Shown one piece after another: positions 6,538 through 13,009 of a stretch of 13,009 nt of DNA. The notes under the pieces are model-generated. The model made no database searches and was not told the origin of the DNA. It worked only from the letters and a program-made list of their open reading frames with translations. Made by a program: the position numbers and the translations under genes. Position 1 is the stretch's first letter. Each line of letters begins with the position of its first letter. This DNA comes from JBOFOR01 sp051654865 (GTDB lineage: Bacteria > Bacillota > Clostridia > Peptostreptococcales > Peptostreptococcaceae): contig JBOFYV010000093.1 in assembly GCA_051654865.1 (NCBI GenBank), positions 1 through 13,009 of the forward strand, in the 5' to 3' direction.

Positions 6538-7659
6538 TTATTGATTTACTCTTTTATGTTTAAACATTACTATACTAATAATAAAAAGTATAAATGATAT
6601 TCCACCCATTGCAAGTATATACTCATATATATAACTCAATCTACTATTATTTTGTAGAATTTCCATACAAACGTACACCCATCTCTGAGGTAAAAGATCA
6701 CCTATTCGTTGTAAATAGCTCGGCATTACATCAAAATCCCAAAATATACCCGATAACATACAACTTGGAATAACTATTAATATGTTTAATGTACTTGCTA
6801 TGTACCTACTTCTAGTAAAACTTACTATACAAAGATTTAAAGACACTGATACCAAGTTTATCATCAACATTACTATTAAAAAATTATGTGTATTTATCAT
6901 ATTAAAATTTAAATTAAGCAATTTACACATTATATAATAAATAATGCTACTCATAGAAGACAATATATAAAATACTATCATAAGTGCCATATAATACTTT
7001 ATTGGATTTATACCGCTAACTAATATTCTAGATTTAGTCTTATTTTCTTCATCCTCTATTATAAAGTTTGCAATAGTTGCTCCTGTAATAAATACCATCA
7101 TTATTACTATTCCTATAGAGTTTTCTATAGATGGTCTAGTGTCTTTAGATTTATTTATATTCATTGTTGGTAAGTTATCTTTATACTTTTCATTAGCTTC
7201 TTTAAACTTGTTAAAATCTTTGTTACTAGCCTTGGCTACCATACTTAAATCTTCTGTTTTAGATTTTATTATAGATACTAGTGTAGTTTTTACATCACTA
7301 TTTGAAATTGATTTTATCATTACTTCATCATCTACTAGATTTATTATGTTTTCATTAAATCCTTCATTAATTATAACTACTAGCTGTACTTGATGAGATG
7401 CTAGAAGAATTTTGTAGTCTGTTTCACTGACGTAGTTTATGTCTACATTGTCTATATCTTCTACTGTTTTTATAATTTCTTTAGATATATAACTACTATC
7501 ATTGTCTATTATGCCTACCTTATATGTTGCGTCTTTACCAAATACAAAGCTAAAGAATACTATAATAATTGCCGGTGCTACTATTCCCATTGCTACAAAG
7601 CTTTTTTTATTCATTAGTAGTTTTATTGTATTTTTAATTATACTAAGCAAGAATTCCAC
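6538..7659 (-). CDS. ABC-2 type exporter permease, second subunit
   Basis: The 373-aa protein has the ABC-2 layout: a cytoplasmic N-terminus, one helix at about 21-41, an extracellular domain of about 140 residues, then five helices near 185-205, 225-248, 262-283, 290-310 and 348-367. The C-terminal half contains S-G-I-F-W followed by L-P-Q-R-W, typical of drug and lipid exporters of this class. It overlaps the upstream permease gene by 17 bp, so translation is coupled and the two permeases probably form a heterodimer with the ATPase. The start is uncertain. GTG at 7659 lies within the best Shine-Dalgarno sequence, while TTG at 7650 is 5 nt downstream of it and would remove three residues. 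It is the last exporter gene; no clear terminator separates it from the kinase gene. Confidence 0.9.
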   Translation of the reverse strand: MEFLLSIIKNTIKLLMNKKSFVAMGIVAPAIIIVFFSFVFGKDATYKVGIIDNDSSYISKEIIKTVEDIDNVDINYVSETDYKILLASHQVQLVVIINEGFNENIINLVDDEVMIKSISNSDVKTTLVSIIKSKTEDLSMVAKASNKDFNKFKEANEKYKDNLPTMNINKSKDTRPSIENSIGIVIMMVFITGATIANFIIEDEENKTKSRILVSGINPIKYYMALMIVFYILSSMSSIIYYIMCKLLNLNFNMINTHNFLIVMLMINLVSVSLNLCIVSFTRSRYIASTLNILIVIPSCMLSGIFWDFDVMPSYLQRIGDLLPQRWVYVCMEILQNNSRLSYIYEYILAMGGISFILFIISIVMFKHKRVNQ

Positions 7660-8791
7660 CTGCTTTCAGTTTTTTTATTATGCTACCTATGACTATTAAT
7701 ATTATAGATAACCCTAAAGATACTCCTATTGATATATATGTATAATTAGTATTTAATCCGGTACTCAAACTAAGTAATGATATATTTGCCCAGTAAGTAG
7801 GTGTTAGCTGACACAATATGTTGGTAATTGATGTAGATTTGATTAATGATATAGGCATATAAGACCCACCTAAAAAACCTAATATTATTATTAATGTATT
7901 TATTACACTAGATGCTGTTTTGTTATCATCAAATATCATACTTGCTGTTATTCCAAGTATTGAACTAAATATAATTAGTGATATTAATACTATAAATATT
8001 TGTAGTAAATTTTCACCCCAGTTGATTTTTAGAAATACTGTACTTACAAAATATATTACTATCACTTGGATTATTCCTACTATTAATCCAAGTACTACTT
8101 TTGATAGTATTACTGTTAAATTTCTCACCTTAGACATTCTAAGTCTGGTAAATGTACCTTGGAAATTTTCCTTATACATTGATATAGATGTTATACCTGA
8201 TATGTACAAGATAATTAACACTAATTCTGCAAATGTATAGTATGTAAAAGAGTCTATTCCGTTATTATTTATTCCTTCTTCTTTTAATTCTATTATACTT
8301 TTTTCATTAATTATCGCTTGAATTAATTTAGGATTTTGACTACCTACAGTATCAATAAGGGCTTGTTTTTCTAGATACTGTTCAAATATGTTTTTAAATA
8401 TTTTTTGAGCACTGTTTTCTTTATTTTCACTTCTATAGTAGAAGTATCCATCTTTATTTATAGTAATAAAAGCTAGAGCCTCTCTACTGTTTACCAAGTC
8501 TCTAGCTTTGTTGTCATTATCAGTTTGTTCAAATTTAACTTTCATATTTTCTTCACATGAAATTTGAAAGTTGTAAAAATTTTGCAGGTACTTTTCATCA
8601 TTATTTATATTTTTTGTTGTGTAGTATATTTTTTTATTCTCGAATATGTTTTTGTCTACATTCATAAGGCCACTTAGGGCTGCCCCCATTACTACTATGA
8701 GAACTATCGGAAATATAAACATTGTTAATGTATCTGTTTTATTTCTGAAAAACTGCATTATTTCTTTTTTTATTAATGTAAATAAAACCAT
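7643..8791 (-). CDS. ABC-2 type exporter permease, first subunit
   Basis: The 382-aa protein begins with a short basic cytoplasmic segment (K-K-E-I-M-Q-F-F-R-N-K) typical of ABC-2 permeases. A helix follows at about 23-42, then an extracellular domain of about 140 residues rich in Asn, Lys and Glu. Five further helices lie near 187-205, 228-252, 262-285, 296-318 and 352-373. The segment G-G-S-Y-M-P at 308-313 fits the conserved extracellular loop before the last helices of this class. An excellent GGAGGAG ribosome binding site lies in the 15-bp gap after the ATPase gene. With the ATPase and the second permease it should form an exporter. Gene order and sizes resemble the Bacillus LnrLMN linearmycin-resistance exporter, but the substrate cannot be told from sequence. 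Confidence 0.92.
   Translation of the reverse strand: MVLFTLIKKEIMQFFRNKTDTLTMFIFPIVLIVVMGAALSGLMNVDKNIFENKKIYYTTKNINNDEKYLQNFYNFQISCEENMKVKFEQTDNDNKARDLVNSREALAFITINKDGYFYYRSENKENSAQKIFKNIFEQYLEKQALIDTVGSQNPKLIQAIINEKSIIELKEEGINNNGIDSFTYYTFAELVLIILYISGITSISMYKENFQGTFTRLRMSKVRNLTVILSKVVLGLIVGIIQVIVIYFVSTVFLKINWGENLLQIFIVLISLIIFSSILGITASMIFDDNKTASSVINTLIIILGFLGGSYMPISLIKSTSITNILCQLTPTYWANISLLSLSTGLNTNYTYISIGVSLGLSIILIVIGSIIKKLKAGGILA
7656..7661 (-). promoter_or_regulatory. RBS inside the upstream permease gene
   Basis: AGGTGG on the minus strand overlaps the possible GTG start at 7659 and ends 5 nt before a TTG at 7650. The spacing favours TTG; both starts are in frame. Confidence 0.45.
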
Positions 8792-8806
8792 TTCTCCTCC
8801 AAGTAT

Positions 8807-9736
8807 TTAATCTCTTAGTTTCTTGCCTGTTAATGTTAAAAATACACCTTCTAGTGTTGGAATTTCATTTTTTATATTTTCTATTACTCCGCTATGATTT
8901 GATATTGTGTTTATTAGACTTTGAAGTATGTTTACTTCTTTTGAGTAGTAACATCTTATCTCATTACCTTCTACTATTACATTTCTTACTCCATCTATTT
9001 TATTTATATATTGCTCGACATTATAGAGTTTTTTCTTTAGATTAATGGTATACACATTGTAGTCTACTAAGTTATTTTTTAGATATTCTTTAGTTCCACT
9101 AGCTATTATTTTTCCACTATCCATTATAGATATGTTGTTACATAGTTCTTCTACTTCTTCCATATAGTGAGAGGTATATATAATAGTAGCACCTTCTTCG
9201 TTGAGTTTTTTTACAGATTCAAGTATATGATTTCTTGATTGTGGGTCTATACCTACAGTTGGTTCATCCATTATGATAAGACTTGGGCTATGAGCTATAG
9301 CACATCCCATATTTAATCTCCTTTTCATACCACCTGAAAATTCCCGTGCCTTTTTATGCTCTACATCTATAAGACCTACAAATTCGAGTGATTTATCTAC
9401 TCTTCTTTTTAGCTCTTTTCCTCTGTATCCATACAAGGAACAGAAAAATGATATATTTTCTCTTGCTGTAAAATCAAGATATAGAGCTATATCCTGTGGA
9501 AGTAGCCCTATATTATGTCTATATTTATTTATGTTGCTCTGCCTTTCCTCAAATATTATTTTACCTGAGGTTATTTTTTCTAGTCCTGCTATAGTCTTTA
9601 TTAATGTACTTTTTCCTGCTCCATTTGGACCTAATAGTCCATATATGTCACCTTTTTCTATTTTTAGATCCAAACCTTTTACAGCTTCATATTTGTCATA
9701 TTTTTTATACAAATTTTCTATCTGAATGATATACAT
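8807..9736 (-). CDS. ABC exporter ATP-binding subunit
   Basis: The 309-aa protein has a complete nucleotide-binding domain in residues 1-220: Walker A G-P-N-G-A-G-K-S-T at 36-44, Q-loop Gln81, signature F-S-G-G-M at 133-137, Walker B L-I-I-M-D-E at 153-158 and H-loop His190. The signature starts with Phe rather than Leu or Tyr, a tolerated variant. About 90 further residues form the C-terminal domain common in DrrA- and LnrL-type exporters. It is the first gene of a three-gene operon and supplies ATP hydrolysis at the inner membrane face for the two permeases. The ribosome binding site is AAGGAAG, about 7 nt before the ATG. The upstream region holds short direct and inverted repeats that could be operator sites. 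Drug, antimicrobial peptide or lipid export are all possible. Confidence 0.95.
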   Translation of the reverse strand: MYIIQIENLYKKYDKYEAVKGLDLKIEKGDIYGLLGPNGAGKSTLIKTIAGLEKITSGKIIFEERQSNINKYRHNIGLLPQDIALYLDFTARENISFFCSLYGYRGKELKRRVDKSLEFVGLIDVEHKKAREFSGGMKRRLNMGCAIAHSPSLIIMDEPTVGIDPQSRNHILESVKKLNEEGATIIYTSHYMEEVEELCNNISIMDSGKIIASGTKEYLKNNLVDYNVYTINLKKKLYNVEQYINKIDGVRNVIVEGNEIRCYYSKEVNILQSLINTISNHSGVIENIKNEIPTLEGVFLTLTGKKLRD

Positions 9737-9794
9737 AAAAATCTTCCTTTTATAATGTAGTATTAATTTCTTTTAAATATTCTACAATATCCCC

Positions 9795-9876
9795 CTGGTT
9801 TAAATTGTACATCTACAACGTATACTTTTAAGTTTCATTTTGATTTATACTACTATTAATATGATACTGGTTTAAA
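9795..9876. promoter_or_regulatory. Upstream region of the ABC operon with repeated motifs
   Basis: CTGGTTTAAA occurs at 9795-9804 and again at 9867-9876, 72 bp apart in the same orientation. Between them is the inverted repeat TTGTA-CATC-TACAA at 9805-9818, and TCTACAA recurs at 9781-9787. No convincing -35/-10 pair was found. These could be binding sites for a regulator of the exporter, but in such AT-rich DNA chance is possible. Confidence 0.35.
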
Positions 9877-9892
9877 GTCTATTACAATTAAT

Positions 9893-9924
9893 AAAAGGCT
9901 ATTACATCAAATAATGCATAGCCC
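9893..9924 (-). terminator. Intrinsic terminator of the aldo/keto reductase gene
   Basis: On the minus strand GGCTAT (9918-9923) pairs with ATAGCC (9897-9902), with an inner CAT/ATG stem. T4 follows at 9893-9896, then AT-rich sequence. It sits directly after the stop codon. Confidence 0.75.
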
Positions 9925-9930
9925 TAATAT

Positions 9931-10764
9931 TTATTCCACTCCATTATATATAGTGTTTGCTGGTGGTTTTGAGACCGAAACTTCATCACCTTCGTTTAAT
10001 AGGTTTATTTTTTTCATATCTTCACTAGAAATTTCAAAGTCAAATATATCTATATTCTCTTTCATTCTTTCTTCCTTCGTTGATTTTGGGATGGTTATTA
10101 CGTCTCTTTGCATATGCCATTTAAGTACGATTTGAGTTATTGATTTATTGTACTTTTCAGCTAACTTTATCAATAATTCATTGTTGAATACTCTACCTCT
10201 ACTTATTGGTGCCCATGCCATTACTTGTATGTTATTGTCCTTACAATATTCTAGTACATTAGTTTTGACACTAAAAGGATGAATCTCTATTTGATTTACC
10301 ATTGGCATTATTTTAGCTGTTTTCTTTAACTCTTCTAAGTGCTCTATTTTAAAGTTGCATACTCCTATCGCTTTTACCTTTTGACTTTCATATAGTTCTT
10401 CAAAAGCTTTCCAAGTTTCTGAATTAAGCTTATTGGGCCAGTGTACTAAATATAAATCTATGTAATCTACTTGTAATTTTTTCAACGATTCATTAAATGC
10501 TTTCATTACATTTTCATATCCATGATCATCATTCCAAAGCTTTGTAATTACAAATATTTCTTCTCTATTTATACCACTCTCTTTTATCCCTCTACCTACT
10601 CCCGCTTCATTGTGATAAAACTTAGCTGTATCTATCATCCTATATCCTGACTCTAGAGCTTGTTTCACTATATTTACAGTATCTTCATCACTTATTTTAT
10701 CTGTACCATATCCTATAATAGGAATTTTTATATTATTATTTAATATTTTGAATTCATTTATCAT
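9931..10764 (-). CDS. Aldo/keto reductase
   Basis: The 277-aa protein is a full-length AKR TIM barrel. The catalytic tetrad is visible: Asp45 and Tyr50 in D-T-A-K-F-Y, Lys75 in I-T-K-L-W, and His108 in L-V-H-W-P. The NADPH-binding I-P-K-S-T motif lies at 225-229. Sequence features (G-Y-R-x-I-D-T-A, V-N-Q-I-E-x-H-P-F) put it with the AKR5-like prokaryotic reductases annotated as 2,5-diketo-gluconate or methylglyoxal reductases. The physiological substrate is not predictable, but carbonyl detoxification is common. A strong AGGAGGAGGG ribosome binding site lies at 10771-10780. It is monocistronic, with its own terminator downstream and the CAP-gene terminator upstream. It probably acts in the cytoplasm as a monomer. 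Confidence 0.95.
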   Translation of the reverse strand: MINEFKILNNNIKIPIIGYGTDKISDEDTVNIVKQALESGYRMIDTAKFYHNEAGVGRGIKESGINREEIFVITKLWNDDHGYENVMKAFNESLKKLQVDYIDLYLVHWPNKLNSETWKAFEELYESQKVKAIGVCNFKIEHLEELKKTAKIMPMVNQIEIHPFSVKTNVLEYCKDNNIQVMAWAPISRGRVFNNELLIKLAEKYNKSITQIVLKWHMQRDVITIPKSTKEERMKENIDIFDFEISSEDMKKINLLNEGDEVSVSKPPANTIYNGVE

Positions 10765-10851
10765 TACTTACCCTCCTCCTTTTTTATTTATATTTTATAA
10801 TAAAAATTAACATTTTTATATATTTAGTAAAGCAATATTTTTTCTTAATAT

Positions 10852-10886
10852 AAAAAAAGGCTAGCACATAAAATTATGTGTAGCCC
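10852..10886 (-). terminator. Intrinsic terminator of the CAP-domain gene
   Basis: On the minus strand GGCTA (10881-10885) pairs with TAGCC (10859-10863). The stem continues, past a one-base bulge, as CACATAA/TTATGTG. T7 follows at 10852-10858. It ends the CAP transcript before the reductase gene. Confidence 0.88.
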
Positions 10887-10893
10887 TAATGTT

Positions 10894-11649
10894 TTATTTA
10901 CCTATAAACATTTGTGTCCAGTATATAGTTCCATTAGACTTTTTAGCAATACCAACACCTAAGTGAGTAAAGTCAGAGCTTAATATATTTTTTCTGTGTC
11001 CAGCTGAATTCATCCAAGAATTCATTACTTCTGCTGGTGATTGCTGACCGTAAGCTATGTTTTCTCCTGCCGCTTTATATGATATTCCGAATTGCTTCAT
11101 CATATCAAATGGTGAACCATAAGTTGGTGAGTTATGGTCAAAGTAGTTTTTATCTATCATATCTTGAGACTTTACAGTTGCAACATTTGATAAACTTGAA
11201 TCTAGTGAAAGTGGTGCAACTCCTGCCTTTTGTCTTTCTACATTAACTAATCTTAATACTTCTTGCTGATATTCTGAGAAGTTATCTCCAGGTGTAACTT
11301 CCGGTTTTTCCTCTGGCTTTTCTTCTGGTTTTGGAGTTGGAGTAACATCTGGTTTCTCTTCTGGTTTTACCTCTGGATTTTCTTCCGGTTTAACATCAGG
11401 AGTAACATCTGGCTTTTCTTCTGGTTTTACCTCTGGATTTATATCAGGACAAACCGGATTACTTGGTATTACAGGGCATGTAATACTTGAAGGTAATTTA
11501 TATTTAACTCCATTTATATTCATATAAACATTAGTATTCGTGCATTTTTCATATGTTTTATTAGACATAGCGTTAATAGGTAAAGCGCTTGTAACTGTCA
11601 TTATTGATACTGCACCTAAACTTAATAGCATTTTTATTCTCTTATTCAT
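10894..11649 (-). CDS. Secreted CAP-domain (YkwD-like) protein
   Basis: The preferred start is the ATG at 11649. It has GAGGTG upstream and is followed at once by a classic signal peptide (M-N-K-R-I-K, hydrophobic core, cleavage near residue 27, P-I-N-A). A longer in-frame version from 11751 would add 34 residues, overlap the promoter and bury the signal. The mature protein has a short Cys-containing segment (Cys36, Cys58, Cys67), a Pro/Glu/Lys/Val linker at 72-121, and a CAP/SCP domain at about 125-251. CAP marks visible are F-D-H172-N-S-P, G-E196-N-I-A-Y-G and A-G-H218-R-K-N-I-L. Bacterial CAP proteins are secreted or wall-associated; their biochemical role is mostly unknown. There is no LPXTG or S-layer anchor, so it is probably released or held by the linker. 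The linker has a 60-bp tandem repeat. Confidence 0.93.
   Translation of the reverse strand: MNKRIKMLLSLGAVSIMTVTSALPINAMSNKTYEKCTNTNVYMNINGVKYKLPSSITCPVIPSNPVCPDINPEVKPEEKPDVTPDVKPEENPEVKPEEKPDVTPTPKPEEKPEEKPEVTPGDNFSEYQQEVLRLVNVERQKAGVAPLSLDSSLSNVATVKSQDMIDKNYFDHNSPTYGSPFDMMKQFGISYKAAGENIAYGQQSPAEVMNSWMNSAGHRKNILSSDFTHLGVGIAKKSNGTIYWTQMFIGK
11287..11436 (-). repeat. Tandem repeat encoding the Pro/Glu/Lys linker
   Basis: The blocks 11341-11380 and 11401-11440 match at 38 of 40 bases, a 60-bp period equal to 20 residues. Shorter, diverged versions extend toward 11290. The encoded unit alternates K-P-E-E-K-P with D-V-T-P or E-V-K-P. Copy number could change by slippage or recombination without breaking the frame. 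Confidence 0.8.
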
Positions 11650-11655
11650 AATATA

Positions 11656-11661
11656 CACCTC
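11656..11661 (-). promoter_or_regulatory. RBS fixing the CAP start at 11649
   Basis: GAGGTG on the minus strand ends 6 nt before the ATG at 11649. There is no comparable site before the in-frame ATG at 11751. Confidence 0.75.
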
Positions 11662-11679
11662 ATTTATTTCTAAATATTT

Positions 11680-11697
11680 AAGGGGGTTACCCGCCTT
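11680..11697 (-). promoter_or_regulatory. 5'-leader hairpin of the CAP mRNA with GUAA tetraloop
   Basis: In the minus-strand transcript AAGG-C-GG pairs with CC-C-CCUU around the tetraloop GUAA, a GNRA loop, with one internal C/C mismatch. It is by far the most GC-rich patch of the leader. It lies at or just after the predicted transcription start. It may protect the 5' end of the mRNA; it does not match any riboswitch I can recognise. Confidence 0.45.
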
Positions 11698-11698
11698 G

Positions 11699-11726
11699 GT
11701 TATAAATATTAACATAAAAGTTACAA
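11699..11726 (-). promoter_or_regulatory. Probable CAP promoter
   Basis: On the minus strand TTGTAA (11721-11726) and TATAAC (11699-11704) have a 16-bp spacer. The -35 lies inside the palindrome at 11716-11739. An alternative upstream pair is TTTACA (11765-11770) and CATTAT (11742-11747), with a 17-bp spacer. Confidence 0.45.
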
Positions 11727-11739
11727 TTTTGTAACTTTT
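11716..11739. promoter_or_regulatory. Palindromic operator candidate upstream of the CAP gene
   Basis: AAAAGTTACAA and its exact complement TTGTAACTTTT are separated by 2 bp. The 11-bp arms are perfect. The palindrome covers the -35 of the nearer promoter candidate, which is where a dimeric repressor would bind. It is not followed by a T run on the minus strand, so terminator function is unlikely. The binding protein is unknown. Confidence 0.5.
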
Positions 11740-11796
11740 AAATAATGTCATTATTTCATTAAATTGTAAATAAGTGTATCATTATCGTAATTTTCG

Positions 11797-11828
11797 AAAA
11801 AAAAAGTCATAACATCTAGTTATGACTT
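11797..11828 (-). terminator. Intrinsic terminator overlapping the GNAT stop codon
   Basis: On the minus strand AGTCATAAC pairs with GTTATGACT (11805-11813 with 11819-11827) around a 5-nt loop, followed by a long T run (11797-11805). The first arm lies in the last codons and stop (11820-11822) of the GNAT gene. Confidence 0.88.
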
Positions 11829-12341
11829 TTTACTTAAATATAAAATTAAATCATCATCGTTGCAATACATCTCATAAGGCTCAGCCACTGTATTTCCATA
11901 CCAAATACCTTTACCATCAGGTATATAACCTCTCTTGTAATACATCCTCTGTGCACTTCCATATCCACTATGCATACCTACCCCTAAATAAACAATCTCT
12001 GAATATTCAAACGATATTTTTTCTGCTATATCCATTAATATAGAACCAATTCCTTGGTTTCTATATTTTTCTAAAACTCCAAAATCAACAATTTCACAAT
12101 GTCCTAATCCACCAAAAGATCCACCTTGTGAGTTGATGTACACGTTTATATATCCTGCTACATTACCTTTATATTCTGCTATTAATGCAATAGCTTTGCC
12201 ACTATTATGATCTAATACTCTCTGTTTGTATTTATCCTCTGTCTGTTTCCAACCTTGTTCTATTTCTGCATCACAAATTATTTTCGTATCTTTTTCTAAT
12301 ATAGTCCTTATTAGTATTTGGTCATCATTATAATATACCAT
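11820..12341 (-). CDS. GNAT-family N-acetyltransferase
   Basis: The 173-aa protein has the GNAT core. Beta-strands A-L-I-A-E-Y and G-Y-I-N-V-Y lead into the acetyl-CoA loop of motif A, L-E-K-Y-R94-N-Q-G97-I-G99-S, followed by helix I-L-M-D-I-A-E. A C-terminal Y-L-G-V-G segment and R-M-Y-Y-K-R-G-Y form motif B. It should transfer acetyl from acetyl-CoA to an amine; the acceptor is not predictable. The N-terminus (I-R-T-I-L-E-K-D) matches the usual GNAT start. A GGGGGAGA ribosome binding site lies 10-12 nt before the ATG. It lies 49 bp downstream of a P-loop protein gene in the same orientation and is the last gene of that likely operon. A drug-modifying role is possible but unsupported. Confidence 0.9.
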   Translation of the reverse strand: MVYYNDDQILIRTILEKDTKIICDAEIEQGWKQTEDKYKQRVLDHNSGKAIALIAEYKGNVAGYINVYINSQGGSFGGLGHCEIVDFGVLEKYRNQGIGSILMDIAEKISFEYSEIVYLGVGMHSGYGSAQRMYYKRGYIPDGKGIWYGNTVAEPYEMYCNDDDLILYLSKKS

Positions 12342-12390
12342 ATAATCTCTCTCCCCCTTATTTGAGTTGTAATTAATCTATATTTTCTTA

Positions 12391-12918
12391 TTATATGTAT
12401 TTATGAATTTGCTTTTGTATTTCTAGTTCATAATTTGCTTCAATTAGTATATAATTACACTCAAATTTTATACACCCTTCAAGTGTCTTTTGGTTATCTT
12501 CAATTATTAATTTTTTTGGATAATCGTACTCTAGTCTTTCTTCAATAATTCTACTATATTTAATGATTTCATCGTAATTATTTTCAATATAATTCTCACT
12601 AAAAACAAGACATACGTGCTTTATAAAAGCTAGATACCTACCATCAAAATCTTTTTTAAAATCACAAGGAATATAACATCCTTCCACTATCAAGTTTTGA
12701 TTATTTTCTATAGATGTTTTAATCATCTCTCTCACTATTGGCCATAGATGTTCTGTAAGTTTATCATCATCTTCTGGTGCAAGGTTTGTCTGATTACTAC
12801 GTATAAGTCCCATCTTTAGGTGGTCTATAGATAAGTAAGGATATTTGTATTTTTCAAGTAATTGTTGAGCTAAAAGAGTTTTGCCCGTATGGGAGCTTCC
12901 CGATATTAAAAAAATCAT
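12391..12918 (-). CDS. Small P-loop kinase-like NTP-binding protein
   Basis: The 175-aa protein opens with beta-strand M-I-F-L-I-S and a Walker A loop, G7-S-S-H-T-G-K13-T14. This is followed by L-S-I-D-H-L-K-M-G at about 29-37, typical of small kinases of the adenylate/shikimate/gluconate type. L-I-V-E-G-C-Y-I-P at 77-85 is the second core strand, and Arg/Glu-rich helices at 120-135 could form a lid. It therefore probably binds ATP and may phosphorylate a small molecule; the substrate is unknown. Relatives are often labelled adenylate kinase or AAA family without evidence. Its ATG overlaps the TGA of the upstream gene (ATGA), so it is translationally coupled to it. The ribosome binding site GAGAGG lies inside that upstream gene. 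Confidence 0.85.
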   Translation of the reverse strand: MIFLISGSSHTGKTLLAQQLLEKYKYPYLSIDHLKMGLIRSNQTNLAPEDDDKLTEHLWPIVREMIKTSIENNQNLIVEGCYIPCDFKKDFDGRYLAFIKHVCLVFSENYIENNYDEIIKYSRIIEERLEYDYPKKLIIEDNQKTLEGCIKFECNYILIEANYELEIQKQIHKYI

Positions 12919-13009
12919 AATTTGTTACCTCTCATTAAATAGTACGGACCTTCAGGTCCTAATTCCTCTTTTATACATTTCCATCCATTATTTAAATAGA
13001 AGTTAATTG
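12915..13009 (-). CDS. C-terminal end of an upstream gene, probably a GNAT acetyltransferase
   Basis: A minus-strand frame runs in from the right edge and ends at TGA (12915-12917), giving 30 complete visible residues. The sequence F-Y-L-N-N-G-W-K followed by G-P-E-G-P-Y-Y-L-M resembles the ending of GNAT acetyltransferases, where F-Y-x-x-x-G-W is the usual last-helix motif. The start lies outside the window. Its stop overlaps the start of the P-loop gene, so the two are co-transcribed. Identity is tentative because only the tail is visible. Confidence 0.65.
   Translation of the reverse strand, partial: INFYLNNGWKCIKEELGPEGPYYLMRGNKL

Noticed and set aside
11650..11751. N-terminal extension of the CAP protein to an ATG at 11751
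   Set aside because: It has no ribosome binding site, would run through the palindrome and likely promoter, and would place the signal peptide 34 residues inside the protein.
11650..11796. Possible riboswitch in the CAP leader
   Set aside because: Only one short hairpin is present. The multi-helix cores expected of c-di-GMP, c-di-AMP or other known riboswitches are absent.
12949..12962. GGACC-TTCA-GGTCC palindrome
   Set aside because: It lies inside coding sequence for G-P-E-G-P and is too short to be more than a codon coincidence.
1..13009. CRISPR array, tRNA, rRNA, IS element or prophage
   Set aside because: No regularly spaced repeats, cloverleaf-like sequences, transposase or phage genes were seen on either strand.

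Overview
The window is very AT-rich and has strong AGGAGG-type ribosome binding sites, many TAA stops and short intergenic gaps. A ClpP paralogue, PepSY lipoprotein, SteT-like permease and CAP-domain secreted protein all fit a low-GC Gram-positive anaerobe of the Clostridia, probably near Clostridioides, Paraclostridium or Romboutsia (Peptostreptococcaceae). This is inferred from composition and gene families; there is no rRNA or other marker to confirm it. No phage, plasmid, IS, tRNA or CRISPR signal was seen.

Layout, left to right. (1) 1-543, minus: left-truncated lipoprotein with two PepSY repeats, divergent from a 151-aa protein of unknown function (705-1160, plus) that has a near-perfect sigma-A promoter. 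(2) 1286-1876, minus: a ClpP-family subunit with Asn in place of the catalytic Asp, divergent from a Cof-type HAD phosphatase (2044-2829, plus). (3) 2990-4315, minus: a LAT-family amino acid exchanger. (4) 4459-9736, minus: a three-gene ABC-2 exporter operon (ATPase, two permeases), followed by a membrane histidine kinase with a substrate-binding-protein-like sensor domain and no response regulator in the window. (5) 9931-10764, minus: aldo/keto reductase. (6) 10894-11649, minus: secreted CAP-domain protein with a Pro/Glu/Lys repeat linker. (7) 11820-13009, minus: a small operon of a truncated protein (probably an acetyltransferase), a P-loop kinase-like protein and a GNAT acetyltransferase.

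Most genes are ordinary chromosomal housekeeping or envelope genes and are not obviously one system. The ABC genes are tightly coupled (15-bp gap, then an overlap), with the kinase downstream in the same orientation. This is a plausible envelope-stress or drug-efflux module, resembling in gene order the linearmycin-resistance exporters of Bacillus. The last three genes are also coupled (ATGA overlap, then a 49-bp gap).

The most unusual signal is not a gene. The two convergent gaps (1161-1285 and 2830-2989) each hold a long, near-perfect hairpin. The two have the same apical core in opposite orientations, but distal stems that differ in sequence while staying complementary. They look like two members of an undescribed structured repeat family. 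Intrinsic terminators follow the HAD/permease pair, the reductase, the CAP gene and the final GNAT gene. No intergenic stretch exceeds about 200 bases.
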